64,000 bases of DNA from contig CP002098.1 of the NCBI GenBank assembly GCA_000145985.1, forward strand, positions 372,001 through 436,000. Direction: 5' to 3'. A program made the translations under genes and the position numbers. Positions within the stretch are counted from its first letter, which is position 1. Every line of letters begins with the position of its first letter. The DNA is from Ignisphaera aggregans DSM 17230. Its GTDB lineage: Archaea > Thermoproteota > Thermoprotei_A > Sulfolobales > Ignisphaeraceae. Shown piece by piece: positions 8,277 through 17,176 of the stretch. The notes under the pieces were generated by a model. The model saw nothing but the letters and a program-made list of their open reading frames with translations, searched no databases and was not told where the DNA came from.

Positions 8277-9231
8277 AGCATTTATATTTTCAATAACCAT
8301 TATATTCCTATTACTCTTTGCATACTCTAGAATATCTATATATAGTCTTCTTGAAGGGGATCCCCCATCTATATATAACTATGGATTAGGAGGTATATCT
8401 AACTATTTTGGCAAGAGAATATTTATGCATAGAATTAATATTATATTCAATTTTAAGAATTTAGATTCTTATAATCCAAGGACAAATACGCTTCTTATTA
8501 TTGGTCCTGATAAACCTATTACTGAGGAGGATATAAATATTATTCTTAAATGGACTTCTCAAGGAGGGAAAACTATTATAGCGGATGAATCTAATAATAC
8601 AGCTCTATTGCTAAATAATATTGGAGTCTCTATAAAGAGTACTATATGGGGTACAACAAATGCATCATGTATAATTAACTACGGTAATACTTCACATATA
8701 GATGTACTCTTTAATGTCTATAACATTCTCGGTGTATTGCAAAACATAAATGCTAGTTCTCTATGTATATATGGAGATTCTATTCTTGCAATAGAGAGAC
8801 CCTATGGAGAGGGTCTATTTATCGTCATAGGAGATTCTAGTATTGTTATAAATGATGTTCTTCTTAAGAGTTCTCTAGCTACAAATAATACATTATTTAT
8901 GGACTATGTTATAGGTGATAGAGATATTATTTTATACGAAGGCTCTAGAATTTATAGATCTACAGATGCTGAAATCTTTATAGGAATTCTAAATGCATTG
9001 GTAAATGCATTAAGCTTTATTGCTAGTCTTATTATTGGTGTAAACTTCTCTAGCATATTTATAAGGGTCAGTGTCTTATCATCTATTATAATAGTGGGTC
9101 TTATAATGAAATTCGGATTTCCAAGGCCTCCCCAAAGCTATAGATATGGCGAGGGAGAGGAAAAGGTTTCATTTGATTTAAGAAAACATGTTTTAGAGGG
9201 TCTTAGGAAATGGGGTATAGTAGAACAATAG
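8269..9231 (+). CDS. DUF4350-like membrane protein of the MoxR operon
   Basis: The protein has an N-terminal membrane anchor (about residues 5-20), an extracytoplasmic domain resembling DUF4350, a glutamine-amidotransferase-like fold with the TNTLLIIGPDKPITEED region, one or two C-terminal helices (about 235-275) and a short charged tail. I prefer ATG 8269, which overlaps the upstream stop, over TTG 8260. It overlaps MoxR by 22 nt. DUF4350 proteins regularly accompany MoxR, DUF58 and DUF4129, probably as a membrane complex whose substrate is unknown. Confidence 0.7.
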   Translation: MSKAFIFSITIIFLLLFAYSRISIYSLLEGDPPSIYNYGLGGISNYFGKRIFMHRINIIFNFKNLDSYNPRTNTLLIIGPDKPITEEDINIILKWTSQGGKTIIADESNNTALLLNNIGVSIKSTIWGTTNASCIINYGNTSHIDVLFNVYNILGVLQNINASSLCIYGDSILAIERPYGEGLFIVIGDSSIVINDVLLKSSLATNNTLFMDYVIGDRDIILYEGSRIYRSTDAEIFIGILNALVNALSFIASLIIGVNFSSIFIRVSVLSSIIIVGLIMKFGFPRPPQSYRYGEGEEKVSFDLRKHVLEGLRKWGIVEQ

Positions 9232-10175
9232 ATGAAAAAGATCTAAATACATTTAGTATGTTAGTAAAAACTGCTATAGAGAATATAAGTAGAAAGGTTA
9301 TTGGAAAACAAAGAGAGCTTGAGCTAATATTAGCTACACTTCTTGCTGAGGGACATGTTCTTCTAGAGGGTGTTCCAGGGGTTGCTAAAACTCTTATAGC
9401 AAAGTGTTTAGCTATTACTCTAGGCCTTGATTTTAGGAGAATTCAGGCTACACCAGATATGCTTCCATCGGATATAATTGGCGTTCAGATCTATGATCCT
9501 AGGACATCACAATTTTTCTTTAGGAAAGGACCTATATTTACAAATATTCTATTTGTTGATGAGATTAATAGAGCTCCACCAAAGACACAAGCAGCTCTTC
9601 TAGAGGCTATGCAGGAGAGACAGGTTACTGTAGAGGGAACCACCTATAGACTTCCACAGCCATTTTTAGTAATAGCTACAATGAATCCTATAGAGATTGA
9701 GGGAACCTTTCCATTATCAGAGGCGCAAGTAGATAGATTTTTATCAAAGGTAGTTATAGGTTATCCAACAGTTGAGGAGACTGTAGAGATTCTAGATAGA
9801 TTTAATGAGATATCTACTATTGAGGATCTAAAACCTGTATTGGATAGAGATAAGATAGTCACGCTTATAAATATGGCTAAAAATGTATATGTAGATCAAA
9901 ACATTAAGAAATATATAGCTGCAATTGTTGAAGCAACAAGAAGGCATAGCATGGTCAGACTAGGAGCTTCTCCAAGGGGTGCTATAGCACTTTATACGCT
10001 AGCTAAATCTATTGCTATAATGCGGGGAAGGGATTATGTTACACCGGATGATGTGAAATATGTAGCTAAATCTGCTTTAATACATAGAATAATTTTGAGG
10101 GGAGAGGCGAGAATATCTGGAATTACAGAGGCTGATATAATTGATGAGATTATCGAGAAGGTTGAAGTACCTTGA
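9210..10175 (+). CDS. MoxR-family AAA+ ATPase
   Basis: MoxR ATPases act as chaperones that mature or activate partner proteins, often those with VWA or DUF58 domains. Walker A GVPGVAKT is at residues 54-61, Walker B LFVDEIN at 114-120, followed by RAPPKTQAALLEAMQE, the MoxR hallmark; sensor and arginine-finger segments (ATMNP, VDRF) follow. Length 321 aa is typical. The gene overlaps DUF4350 by 22 nt and the DUF58 gene by 4 nt, so the subunits are surely coexpressed. Confidence 0.95.
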   Translation: MGYSRTIDEKDLNTFSMLVKTAIENISRKVIGKQRELELILATLLAEGHVLLEGVPGVAKTLIAKCLAITLGLDFRRIQATPDMLPSDIIGVQIYDPRTSQFFFRKGPIFTNILFVDEINRAPPKTQAALLEAMQERQVTVEGTTYRLPQPFLVIATMNPIEIEGTFPLSEAQVDRFLSKVVIGYPTVEETVEILDRFNEISTIEDLKPVLDRDKIVTLINMAKNVYVDQNIKKYIAAIVEATRRHSMVRLGASPRGAIALYTLAKSIAIMRGRDYVTPDDVKYVAKSALIHRIILRGEARISGITEADIIDEIIEKVEVP

Positions 10176-11428
10176 AAATAACTCTAGCTGGAATAGTCCA
10201 TGCAATAATAATGATATTATTACTTATTTATTCACTTGCAAATAGAGATCCAATATCATTTGCAGTATCTCTCTCTCTGATATTGATATTCTATAATGAA
10301 TACAAAGTATTCTCACAAGTGAGAAGATACATTAGCAACATAGATATTATTCGAACAACAGATAAAAGAATTTGTACAGAGTTAGACAATATAGAAATAT
10401 CTATAAATATTGAGAATAGAAATCCTATTGAGTTTCCAAGAGTTGTATTAATAGATGTTCTACCAAGATATATAGTGGCAGAGGATAGAAAACCAATATT
10501 TATATTTCCAATACCTCCAAGAAATATAGTTAGTATAAAATATGATGCAAAGGTCTATGCCCCTGGCAGTCATGATTTTAGGAGATTGTTTATTATAGTT
10601 TCAGATCCCTTAAACTATTTCTATGAAGCATATGAATTTAGTGTTAGGGAGACTATAGTCTCACTCCCATTAGGTATTTCCTCACAGACAATGTTCAAAA
10701 GTCTACAGAGGTTAATCGGTATCTATACCTTGGGAAAATCTATTGGAGGGCAATATGATCTAGCTACCTTTAGAGAATATAGCCCTGGTGATGATATTAG
10801 AAAAATACTTTGGAAGCACTTTGCAAAGAGCGGTAAATTAATTATTAGAGAAGATTATGGTGAAACAAGAGCAAGAATACTTGTGCTAATAGATATGAAG
10901 AATTATTTATGGTTAATAGGAGAAACACCTAATTCTCTAGCTCATATTCAGCTAAGAGCTGCTAGATCAGTTATAGAGTATTTATCTAGAGCTAATGCAC
11001 AGATAGATGCTTCAATATGTAGTGGAGTAACACCCAAGGTGTATAGAAATATTGAAAAGAATACCATGGACTCTCTATACAATATGATGTCTGTTCTTGT
11101 AAGTGGTGGAGGTTGTGAATCTCCTCTAAGTATCTTAGGCGATGTTCCGAAATATATTGGTAGAGATCCTGAGGAATACGATGTAGTTATCCTCATAACA
11201 AATCCAATTACTATAGCTATAGAAGGTGAGCTTCCAATCAAAGAATTGTTGAAGATATATGGTAAGAAGTTGCTCATATTAATGCCCATGTTTAACTATA
11301 AAGATTATATGGGTAGTGATAATATGAATAGGCTTATGTCCATAATTATAGATATTGTTGAGGAGAATGGTATGGGTATAGAGATGCTGGAAGAGAGTTT
11401 TGCTATGGTAGAAAGGGATGCAAAATGA
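10172..11428 (+). CDS. DUF58 protein, MoxR partner
   Basis: Two N-terminal membrane helices (about 5-22 and 27-42) are followed by an immunoglobulin-like region and the DUF58 signature FREYSPGDDIRKILWK (200-215). A degenerate VWA-like domain lies after it. DUF58 proteins are the usual clients or partners of MoxR. Translation starts at a TTG that overlaps the MoxR stop codon (TTGA). Length 418 aa is typical. The next gene starts inside its stop (ATGA). Confidence 0.9.
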   Translation: MKITLAGIVHAIIMILLLIYSLANRDPISFAVSLSLILIFYNEYKVFSQVRRYISNIDIIRTTDKRICTELDNIEISINIENRNPIEFPRVVLIDVLPRYIVAEDRKPIFIFPIPPRNIVSIKYDAKVYAPGSHDFRRLFIIVSDPLNYFYEAYEFSVRETIVSLPLGISSQTMFKSLQRLIGIYTLGKSIGGQYDLATFREYSPGDDIRKILWKHFAKSGKLIIREDYGETRARILVLIDMKNYLWLIGETPNSLAHIQLRAARSVIEYLSRANAQIDASICSGVTPKVYRNIEKNTMDSLYNMMSVLVSGGGCESPLSILGDVPKYIGRDPEEYDVVILITNPITIAIEGELPIKELLKIYGKKLLILMPMFNYKDYMGSDNMNRLMSIIIDIVEENGMGIEMLEESFAMVERDAK

Positions 11429-12072
11429 TTAGCTATATAATTCTATCAATGGTTTTAGCAATATCAATAGCTATAGAGATTTTGAAAGGAATAGAGATAT
11501 CAGCACCAGTATTTTTATTTATTGAGATAATCTCTATATCTCTAGGGTTACGTAACTATGCAGTAATCGTTGCATTATTACTACCAATATCTAGGGCTAT
11601 ACAATTGCTTCTCACAAAGATATATATTAAAGAGGTAGAGATTAGATATATCATTCCATCAATAATAAAACCCTTTACCTATATCCTCATAGCAATTTCA
11701 TTAGGTATATATCTATACAGAGTTTCCCTTCCATTGATGGATCCGTGGACCTCATCAATAATATTTCTTACCATAGTATTTCTAGTATTAACATTAACCG
11801 TAGAACTCTCTATAGATACTCTTAGCTATATCGGCTATAAATTATCTCTGCCTATAGAACGTCTCATTACAATTCTAAATAGATTTTCAATAATTTTAAC
11901 AATAATTTTAATACCAATAATGGCTATATACCTAAGCCTCTATACAATAATATTCTTAATCTCTTTAGGAATTTCAATGCTATATATGAATAGAGTTAAA
12001 TCGAGGACTTTAAAGATATTATTATCATTACTGCCTTTCTTTATAGCTTTTATACTCACAATAGTCTTATAA
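11425..12072 (+). CDS. polytopic membrane protein of MoxR operon
   Basis: This is a very hydrophobic protein of 215 residues with about seven membrane helices and few charged residues. No family is recognised. It starts in an ATGA overlap with the DUF58 gene, so it belongs to the same operon. It may take the place of the missing membrane portion of the split DUF4129/transglutaminase protein, but that is inference from context only. Confidence 0.7.
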   Translation: MISYIILSMVLAISIAIEILKGIEISAPVFLFIEIISISLGLRNYAVIVALLLPISRAIQLLLTKIYIKEVEIRYIIPSIIKPFTYILIAISLGIYLYRVSLPLMDPWTSSIIFLTIVFLVLTLTVELSIDTLSYIGYKLSLPIERLITILNRFSIILTIILIPIMAIYLSLYTIIFLISLGISMLYMNRVKSRTLKILLSLLPFFIAFILTIVL

Positions 12073-12105
12073 AATGATTAGAGTAATTATCTTAAGGTAT
12101 AGCAT

Positions 12106-12294
12106 ATGAATAGAGTTATAATAACTATGATAATAGTATTGCTAATATCATCAATAGTATTTTTAGGTATATCAACATGGTTACTATATATAGAGAAACC
12201 GTTACAAGCTCTTCTTTCACTAGTAATAGGGATAATTTTACTTAGTGCTTCTTTATCATTGGCAAGAGAATATAGTATGGAGAGTAGTAGATAG
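12106..12294 (+). CDS. small two-helix membrane protein
   Basis: The protein has 62 residues and two hydrophobic helices (about 5-27 and 32-50) with a charged C-terminal tail (AREYSMESSR). It lies 33 nt after the previous membrane protein on the same strand and is probably the last gene of the MoxR operon. No family is recognised. Confidence 0.55.
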   Translation: MNRVIITMIIVLLISSIVFLGISTWLLYIEKPLQALLSLVIGIILLSASLSLAREYSMESSR

Positions 12295-12310
12295 AACTAT
12301 AATTACTTCA

Positions 12311-12324
12311 AAAAACTTTTATAG
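12311..12324 (+). promoter_or_regulatory. BRE/TATA promoter of the box C/D sRNA
   Basis: An A-rich BRE-like run followed by CTTTTATA is centred near 12320. Transcription would start about 26 nt downstream, at 12343-12347, exactly where the sRNA C box begins. Confidence 0.5.
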
Positions 12325-12342
12325 ATATATAACATAGAGAGT

Positions 12343-12399
12343 ATTCTGATGAAGATTTGCATCCTAACTGAACTGTGATGTATACGAACCCCTCTGATA
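12343..12399 (+). ncRNA. box C/D guide sRNA
   Basis: The order and spacing are those of an archaeal C/D guide RNA: C box CTGATGA (12346-12352), 15-nt spacer, D' CTGA (12368-12371), 3-nt gap, C' GTGATGT (12375-12381), 12-nt spacer, D CTGA (12394-12397). A TATA element lies about 26 nt upstream and a T-rich tract follows (12404-12425). By the rule that the residue paired with the fifth base upstream of D or D' is methylated, the predicted targets are G in AGGGGUUCGUAU (D guide) and G in UUAGGAUGCAAAU (D' guide). The target RNAs are not identified. It would direct fibrillarin-dependent 2'-O-methylation of rRNA or tRNA. Confidence 0.75.
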
Positions 12400-12445
12400 C
12401 ATAGATTTTTATTTATCTATCTTTAGATTTAAAATAGGTGGTTTT

Positions 12446-13690
12446 ATGTCTAGAGAAATAGATATTAGAATTGATAAGGAGATGAAATGGGCTCTAGATG
12501 TACTTATAAATATGATTAATATCCCTACCGTTAATCCTCCTGGGAAGAGTTTTTATGATTTTGCTGAATATATATCTAAGGTTATGGAGTCTATCGGAAT
12601 GTCTGTAAAGGTTATTGAAGTTCCTAGGGATATTGTTGAGAAGATTTGTAGAGAGTGTGCTGATAGTCCTAGGTATATAGTTATAGGTAGAATTGATGGT
12701 GGTAAACCTGTTATTCAATTCAATGGCCATTACGATGTTGTTCCTGCTGGAGAAGGGTGGAGCTTTGATCCATTTAAAGCTTTTATCGATGGTGATAAGG
12801 TGTATGGTAGAGGTTCTGTCGATATGAAGGGAGGTATTGCATCGATACTATTAGCAGTAAAAATCTTTACATCTATATACAGGGAGTTCAATGGATCTAT
12901 AGAAATTGCTCTCGTTCCGGATGAGGAGATAGGTGGTGATAGTGGTACTGGGTATCTAGTATCAGAAATCTCTAGACCTAACTATGCAATAATTGCTGAG
13001 GGGAGCGGCTCTAGTAATATTTGGATAGGTCATAAAGGTGCTCTATGGGGCTATATAGAGGTATATGGTACACAAAGTCATGGTTCAACTCCTTGGCGAG
13101 GTATAAATGCATTTGAATATATGTCTAAAATTGTCATGAGGATTATTGACGAATATAAACCTTTTATAGAGATGAGGAAGAGTAGCTATGATTATGGTGA
13201 TCCTAAAGGAAATATACCAACTATTAATATAGGTGGTGAGGTAAGAGGTTCTACAAAGATAAATATAGTTCCAGGATACTATGCATTTTCATTTGATAGG
13301 AGAATTATTCCAGAGGAGAATATTGATGATGTTGAGATGGAGTTAAAGAGCTTTGTAGATAGATTGAGGAGGATATATCCTGAGGTAAATATAGAGATGA
13401 AAGTTGTAAATAGATTAGCACCAGCAATAACAAAACCTGATAGCATACTTGTCAAAATAGCTATAGAGTCCATAGAAAATGCCTTAGGGATAAAACCAAA
13501 ACCTATAGTATGTCTTGGGGGATTAGATCTACATTACTATACTGAGAAAGGAATAGATGCTATATCCTATGGTCCTGGACCTGAGGAAAATGCCCATATA
13601 GCAAATGAATATGTACTCATATCTGAGATTAGAAATGTTGCAAAAAGCTATGTATACATGTTGTCAAAACTACTTGGTGTAGATACTTAG
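12446..13690 (+). CDS. M20-family metallopeptidase / amidohydrolase (ArgE/DapE type)
   Basis: This is a zinc-dependent aminoacylase, deacetylase or dipeptidase of the M20 family. GHYDVVP gives the ligands H95 and D97; GRGSVDMKGG gives the bridging D126; PDEE gives the catalytic E160 and ligand E161; a late His lies in ENAHIAN. The lid domain lies at about 190-300. The exact substrate is open; ArgE, DapE and LysK relatives all share these motifs. The ATG is preceded by AGGTGG. The gene lies just downstream of the C/D sRNA but probably has its own transcript or reads through. Confidence 0.9.
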   Translation: MSREIDIRIDKEMKWALDVLINMINIPTVNPPGKSFYDFAEYISKVMESIGMSVKVIEVPRDIVEKICRECADSPRYIVIGRIDGGKPVIQFNGHYDVVPAGEGWSFDPFKAFIDGDKVYGRGSVDMKGGIASILLAVKIFTSIYREFNGSIEIALVPDEEIGGDSGTGYLVSEISRPNYAIIAEGSGSSNIWIGHKGALWGYIEVYGTQSHGSTPWRGINAFEYMSKIVMRIIDEYKPFIEMRKSSYDYGDPKGNIPTINIGGEVRGSTKINIVPGYYAFSFDRRIIPEENIDDVEMELKSFVDRLRRIYPEVNIEMKVVNRLAPAITKPDSILVKIAIESIENALGIKPKPIVCLGGLDLHYYTEKGIDAISYGPGPEENAHIANEYVLISEIRNVAKSYVYMLSKLLGVDT

Positions 13691-13713
13691 GGAGATTTTG
13701 TTTTAGCAGACAT

Positions 13714-13998
13714 CTATTGCTTAGCTTCAGCTTGTTTTGATTCCTGCTCTAACTTCTTCAATTCTTCCTCAATCTCCTTCTCTATCTCCTCTATTGGTTT
13801 TGGTGGAGGAGTAGTTGCAAGTGTATATCCTATCCATCCAGCTATACCTGCAATAGCTATGATAGCTAGTGCAACTACAATCTTTATTGTGAGAATAGCT
13901 ACTGCTTCACTTGCTAAGAAGAGTAGATAAATAACTATTATACTCACTAGTATAGCTCCACCAACAAGACTAATACCAATTACCTTATCCTTATTCAT
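13714..13998 (-). CDS. small membrane protein with charged coiled-coil tail
   Basis: The 94-residue protein has two membrane helices (about 7-28 and 36-62), a proline hinge (TPPPKP) and a Glu/Lys-rich C-terminal helix that should form a cytosolic coiled coil. No enzymatic motif is visible. It is convergent with the M20 peptidase and has its own AT-rich promoter gap (13999-14061). The function is unknown; a scaffold or complex subunit is possible. Confidence 0.65.
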   Translation of the reverse strand: MNKDKVIGISLVGGAILVSIIVIYLLFLASEAVAILTIKIVVALAIIAIAGIAGWIGYTLATTPPPKPIEEIEKEIEEELKKLEQESKQAEAKQ

Positions 13999-14061
13999 AT
14001 TGCATACCTATGAGATATACAATAAAGGAGGATATTTAAATATTTTTCTTCAAAACACTTG

Positions 14062-14358
14062 TTATACCATTGCATTGGATCTTGGAACACCTTCCAAGTA
14101 TCTTCTACTTAACCAAAATAGTAGAAAGATTGTTACTATCATCACTATTGCTATTATCATGACAATAACAGTCATCAATACTGAAGTACCTATACATATG
14201 GGTATAAAGCCTATAACTATACATCCTCCTCCAACAACCGATATATTTTCAGAACCCATAGCTCCAGCTATAGATGCTATAAATAATATTGCTATACTTG
14301 TAAAAGCCATCAATACACCAATAACAATTAATACAAAGCCATATTTTTCATTCATCAA
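14062..14358 (-). CDS. DUF131 (TIGR00304) family membrane protein
   Basis: This 98-residue protein has two or three hydrophobic segments around the family core GGGCIVIGFIPICIGTS, the DUF131 pattern of a glycine turn followed by I-G-x-I/F-P and a second G-S/T. It overlaps the 101-residue neighbour by 4 nt (ATGA), so the two paralogues are translationally coupled and may form a heteromer. The role of the family is unknown. Confidence 0.7.
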   Translation of the reverse strand: MMNEKYGFVLIVIGVLMAFTSIAILFIASIAGAMGSENISVVGGGCIVIGFIPICIGTSVLMTVIVMIIAIVMIVTIFLLFWLSRRYLEGVPRSNAMV

Positions 14359-14660
14359 GGTATCACCAGCTTAGGTATATAGAGAAGTACAAAGAATAGT
14401 ATTACTATGATGATGAAGAAAATTATTGATAAAATTAGTAGCGGTTTAATAATCCTCCTACTTCCAATAGCAAATGGAAATGGCCCAATAATTATTACAG
14501 CACCACTCTCTATATCCCTTTCACTCTCACCATATTCCTTTGCTCTAGGCTTTCTAGATATAAGAGATGATATCATTATTATTAACATACCGATGAATAT
14601 CAGTATAAATGAGATTATAAACATTATAAGTGCTATGAATGTTATGCTCATGTGTATCAC
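14355..14660 (-). CDS. DUF131 (TIGR00304) family membrane protein, second paralogue
   Basis: The 101-residue protein has an N-terminal helix (about 6-32), a charged loop (SRKPRAKEYGESERD), the DUF131 core GAVIIIGPFPFAIGSR and a C-terminal helix (about 72-95). It is the upstream member of a tandem pair. The start may be Met1 or Met4. The role is unknown. Confidence 0.72.
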   Translation of the reverse strand: MIHMSITFIALIMFIISFILIFIGMLIIMISSLISRKPRAKEYGESERDIESGAVIIIGPFPFAIGSRRIIKPLLILSIIFFIIIVILFFVLLYIPKLVIP

Positions 14661-14790
14661 AACATAGAACTAAGCTATAAGGGTTATTAAGTACTATATA
14701 TTAATGTTATATAAATAATGATGTTAGATTTATTATAAGAAAGTACTTATTATGTATCTAAACATCTATTTTAGAGAGGGATATACTTAG

Positions 14791-16044
14791 ATGTGTATCA
14801 TTAAAGAAGTAATTATTATAATAGCTTTTTTATTATTAGTATCTACATCCATAATATATTCTGTTGCAGATGAGGGTTGGGCTATATATTTAAATCCAAG
14901 TAATTCTTATGATAAAGCATTTGGAGTCTGTGGCTATGGAAATTATATATATGTTGTTGGATATGATAGTGGTTGGGGTGATAAGGGATATAGAATTGAG
15001 CTATATGATAAAAATAGTGGAAGATTTATTAAGACTTGGAGATATAATCCTTCGAGAGATACTGATGGATTTTTTGATTGTATTGTTGTTGATGGTAAAC
15101 TCTATGTTGTAGGTGTTGATGCATCTATAGATTATGGTCGGTGGAGTATCTATGTATTTGATCTAAATCTAACTCTTTTAAAAACATATACAGTAAATCC
15201 TTCTAATCTATGGGATATGCCGTTCTATATTGTATATGCAGATGGATATCTCTATATAGCTGGAATGGATCAGAGAACCAATGATAGTGAGTGGCTGGTT
15301 ATGAAAATAAGAGCTAGTGACCTGGAGATTATAGGGGAATATAATTCTAATCCATCAAATAGTTGGGATGCGCCCTATAGTATGGGTATAAATCCATCTA
15401 CAGGTGATATTTGGGTTGTTGGAGATAGAGATAAGGATTATGGGCATATTGAAGTATTGGATAAAAACCTTAGTATAAAGAAATTTCTTGATACAGAATA
15501 TAGATTATATGGAGTAACATTTGATGAAGATGGTAATGTATATATTGTTGGAGAGAATATAACATATAAATTTGATAAGTATGGAAATATTATAGCTAAG
15601 AAGAATATAGATGGAATAGGCTATAAGATCTTATGGAATAATCACTATCTATATATAGCTGCAGAAGAATTTGTTGAGGGTTATTGGCATCATGTACTAT
15701 ATATACTTAGAGATGATCTAGAGCCTATTAGCAAAATTATACTATCTAGAGATGTTAATGCAAATGCATATTTCTGTTGTGGAGGGAAAACATTTTTTGA
15801 TGGAGAGAATATGTTTTTTGCAGGTTTTATATGTACTACTACATCTGATTACAAATGGGCTATATATTCAATACCTATCTATAAGTTTCCCAGAGAGATA
15901 GGTATAAGGACTATAGAATATAATATTACTGCCTCTAGAGAATACACTGAGGAAAATTATGTTATTGTCATCGGAATTATAATTACTATATTTATAGCTA
16001 TTCTAATCTTAAAGATTAGGAAAAGATTTCATAGAGTATCATAG
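14791..16044 (+). CDS. surface-anchored beta-propeller protein
   Basis: An N-terminal signal sequence (about residues 5-25) and a C-terminal membrane helix (about 390-408) followed by a basic tail (KIRKRFHR) place the propeller domain outside the cell. The middle has repeated blades with YVVG, YIAG, WVVG and YIVG strands, and a recurring NPS-N-WD element (NPSNSYD, NPSNLWD, NPSNSWD). The fold may hold ligands or other surface proteins, but no catalytic residues are evident. It is unrelated in context to the cytosolic propeller at 3482. Function unknown. Confidence 0.75.
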   Translation: MCIIKEVIIIIAFLLLVSTSIIYSVADEGWAIYLNPSNSYDKAFGVCGYGNYIYVVGYDSGWGDKGYRIELYDKNSGRFIKTWRYNPSRDTDGFFDCIVVDGKLYVVGVDASIDYGRWSIYVFDLNLTLLKTYTVNPSNLWDMPFYIVYADGYLYIAGMDQRTNDSEWLVMKIRASDLEIIGEYNSNPSNSWDAPYSMGINPSTGDIWVVGDRDKDYGHIEVLDKNLSIKKFLDTEYRLYGVTFDEDGNVYIVGENITYKFDKYGNIIAKKNIDGIGYKILWNNHYLYIAAEEFVEGYWHHVLYILRDDLEPISKIILSRDVNANAYFCCGGKTFFDGENMFFAGFICTTTSDYKWAIYSIPIYKFPREIGIRTIEYNITASREYTEENYVIVIGIIITIFIAILILKIRKRFHRVS

Positions 16045-16059
16045 ATATATTTTTGCTAG

Positions 16060-16085
16060 AATATATCCTTTTTCAAGGATATATT
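16060..16085. terminator. perfect 11-bp hairpin between convergent genes
   Basis: The arms AATATATCCTT (16060-16070) and AAGGATATATT (16075-16085) are separated by 4 nt. It lies in the 97-nt gap where the propeller gene and the ThiR-like gene converge, so a bidirectional terminator or 3'-end processing element is likely. The T-rich run at 16071-16073 and downstream favour termination. Confidence 0.45.
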
Positions 16086-16141
16086 TATTATAAGTATTAG
16101 AGGAATGGTAATTAAAGTTCATCTCTATTAATAGTCTAAAG

Positions 16142-17050
16142 CTATATTACTTCTAAACACTTCCTCACTTTATTAATCAGTTTATCACCATTTTCAGCAA
16201 AAACATATATTACAGGTTCTAGAGCTATACCTCCCTTATCTATAATAACATCAATTCTATTTTCAAAACCTTTTAATGTTTCAGCAATATCTATTAATAA
16301 CTCCTTTGGATCTTTATGAGGACCTGTCTCAATTGATACAAATTCTCTTTTGTATAGTGTGCTACAATCATCTATATATCTAATAACAATTCCACATCTA
16401 AGATCCTTCCACTTCCTTCTAACTAGTAGTAGTATTGATGCTGTATGTCTACTTCCACCATAGACAGGTTCTCCAACAGCTTCAAGAGTATTTCTAATAG
16501 CTATCACTCTTCCAGAGAATCCTACAACCCCTTCAACATCTTCTGCATCTGGAGTTGAACAAACAATATTCATTCCAACCTCTGGTACAAGTCTATAGGC
16601 CTTCAGAGACTCTTTTAATGCATTGTATATATACATAACCTCCTCTATATATGGATCTACTACAGTTGGAATAAGCTTCATACACACATCACAATCCTTT
16701 GGTAGAAGTGGATAGTTCTTTCTATGAATTTCACATAGATATCCCTTTCTCAAGATATATCCACAATATGTAGAAAATATTCTAATATATTCTCTATATC
16801 TTTCTCTCTCAAGTGTTTTAGCAAGCATATTTACAATAGCCTCTATTTCATCTTGGAATAAACCAAGTTTTAGAAGATGATTTAGAAGGGCATCTCTACC
16901 AAGCTTAATATATTTACTTACCATAGGCTGTGAAATTCCCATCATTCTCGATATCTTTGGCTGACTATAACCCATTTCAGCAAGCCTAATTATCACTAAG
17001 CCTCTTAGATATGGAGCTATATACTCTGCTACAAGTTCATATGGCGTCAT
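16142..17050 (-). CDS. thiR: HTH-ThiN transcriptional regulator (ThiR-like)
   Basis: The N-terminal 60 residues form a helix-turn-helix (GYSQPKISRMMGISQPMVSKYI), and the C-terminal half (about 125-302) matches the ThiN thiamine-phosphate synthase domain, with VVGFSGRVI, GGSRHTAS and IALEPVIYVF. Archaeal HTH-ThiN proteins of this order (ThiR) sense thiamine phosphates and repress thiamine genes. A cysteine set (C97, C106, C120, C123) lies between the domains and may bind metal. The start has the Shine-Dalgarno AGGTGAT. Because the RHTA motif is kept, residual enzymatic activity cannot be excluded. No thiamine genes lie nearby. Confidence 0.8.
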   Translation of the reverse strand: MTPYELVAEYIAPYLRGLVIIRLAEMGYSQPKISRMMGISQPMVSKYIKLGRDALLNHLLKLGLFQDEIEAIVNMLAKTLERERYREYIRIFSTYCGYILRKGYLCEIHRKNYPLLPKDCDVCMKLIPTVVDPYIEEVMYIYNALKESLKAYRLVPEVGMNIVCSTPDAEDVEGVVGFSGRVIAIRNTLEAVGEPVYGGSRHTASILLLVRRKWKDLRCGIVIRYIDDCSTLYKREFVSIETGPHKDPKELLIDIAETLKGFENRIDVIIDKGGIALEPVIYVFAENGDKLINKVRKCLEVI

Positions 17051-17176
17051 CTATATCACCTAAACTATATAGTGTTGCGATATAAAACTCACTTATACTT
17101 TAAGAAGTAAAAATTTAGAGAATTTTTATACCTATCCATAATAAATCTAGTATAGCTATATTGATATAGAAGAATA

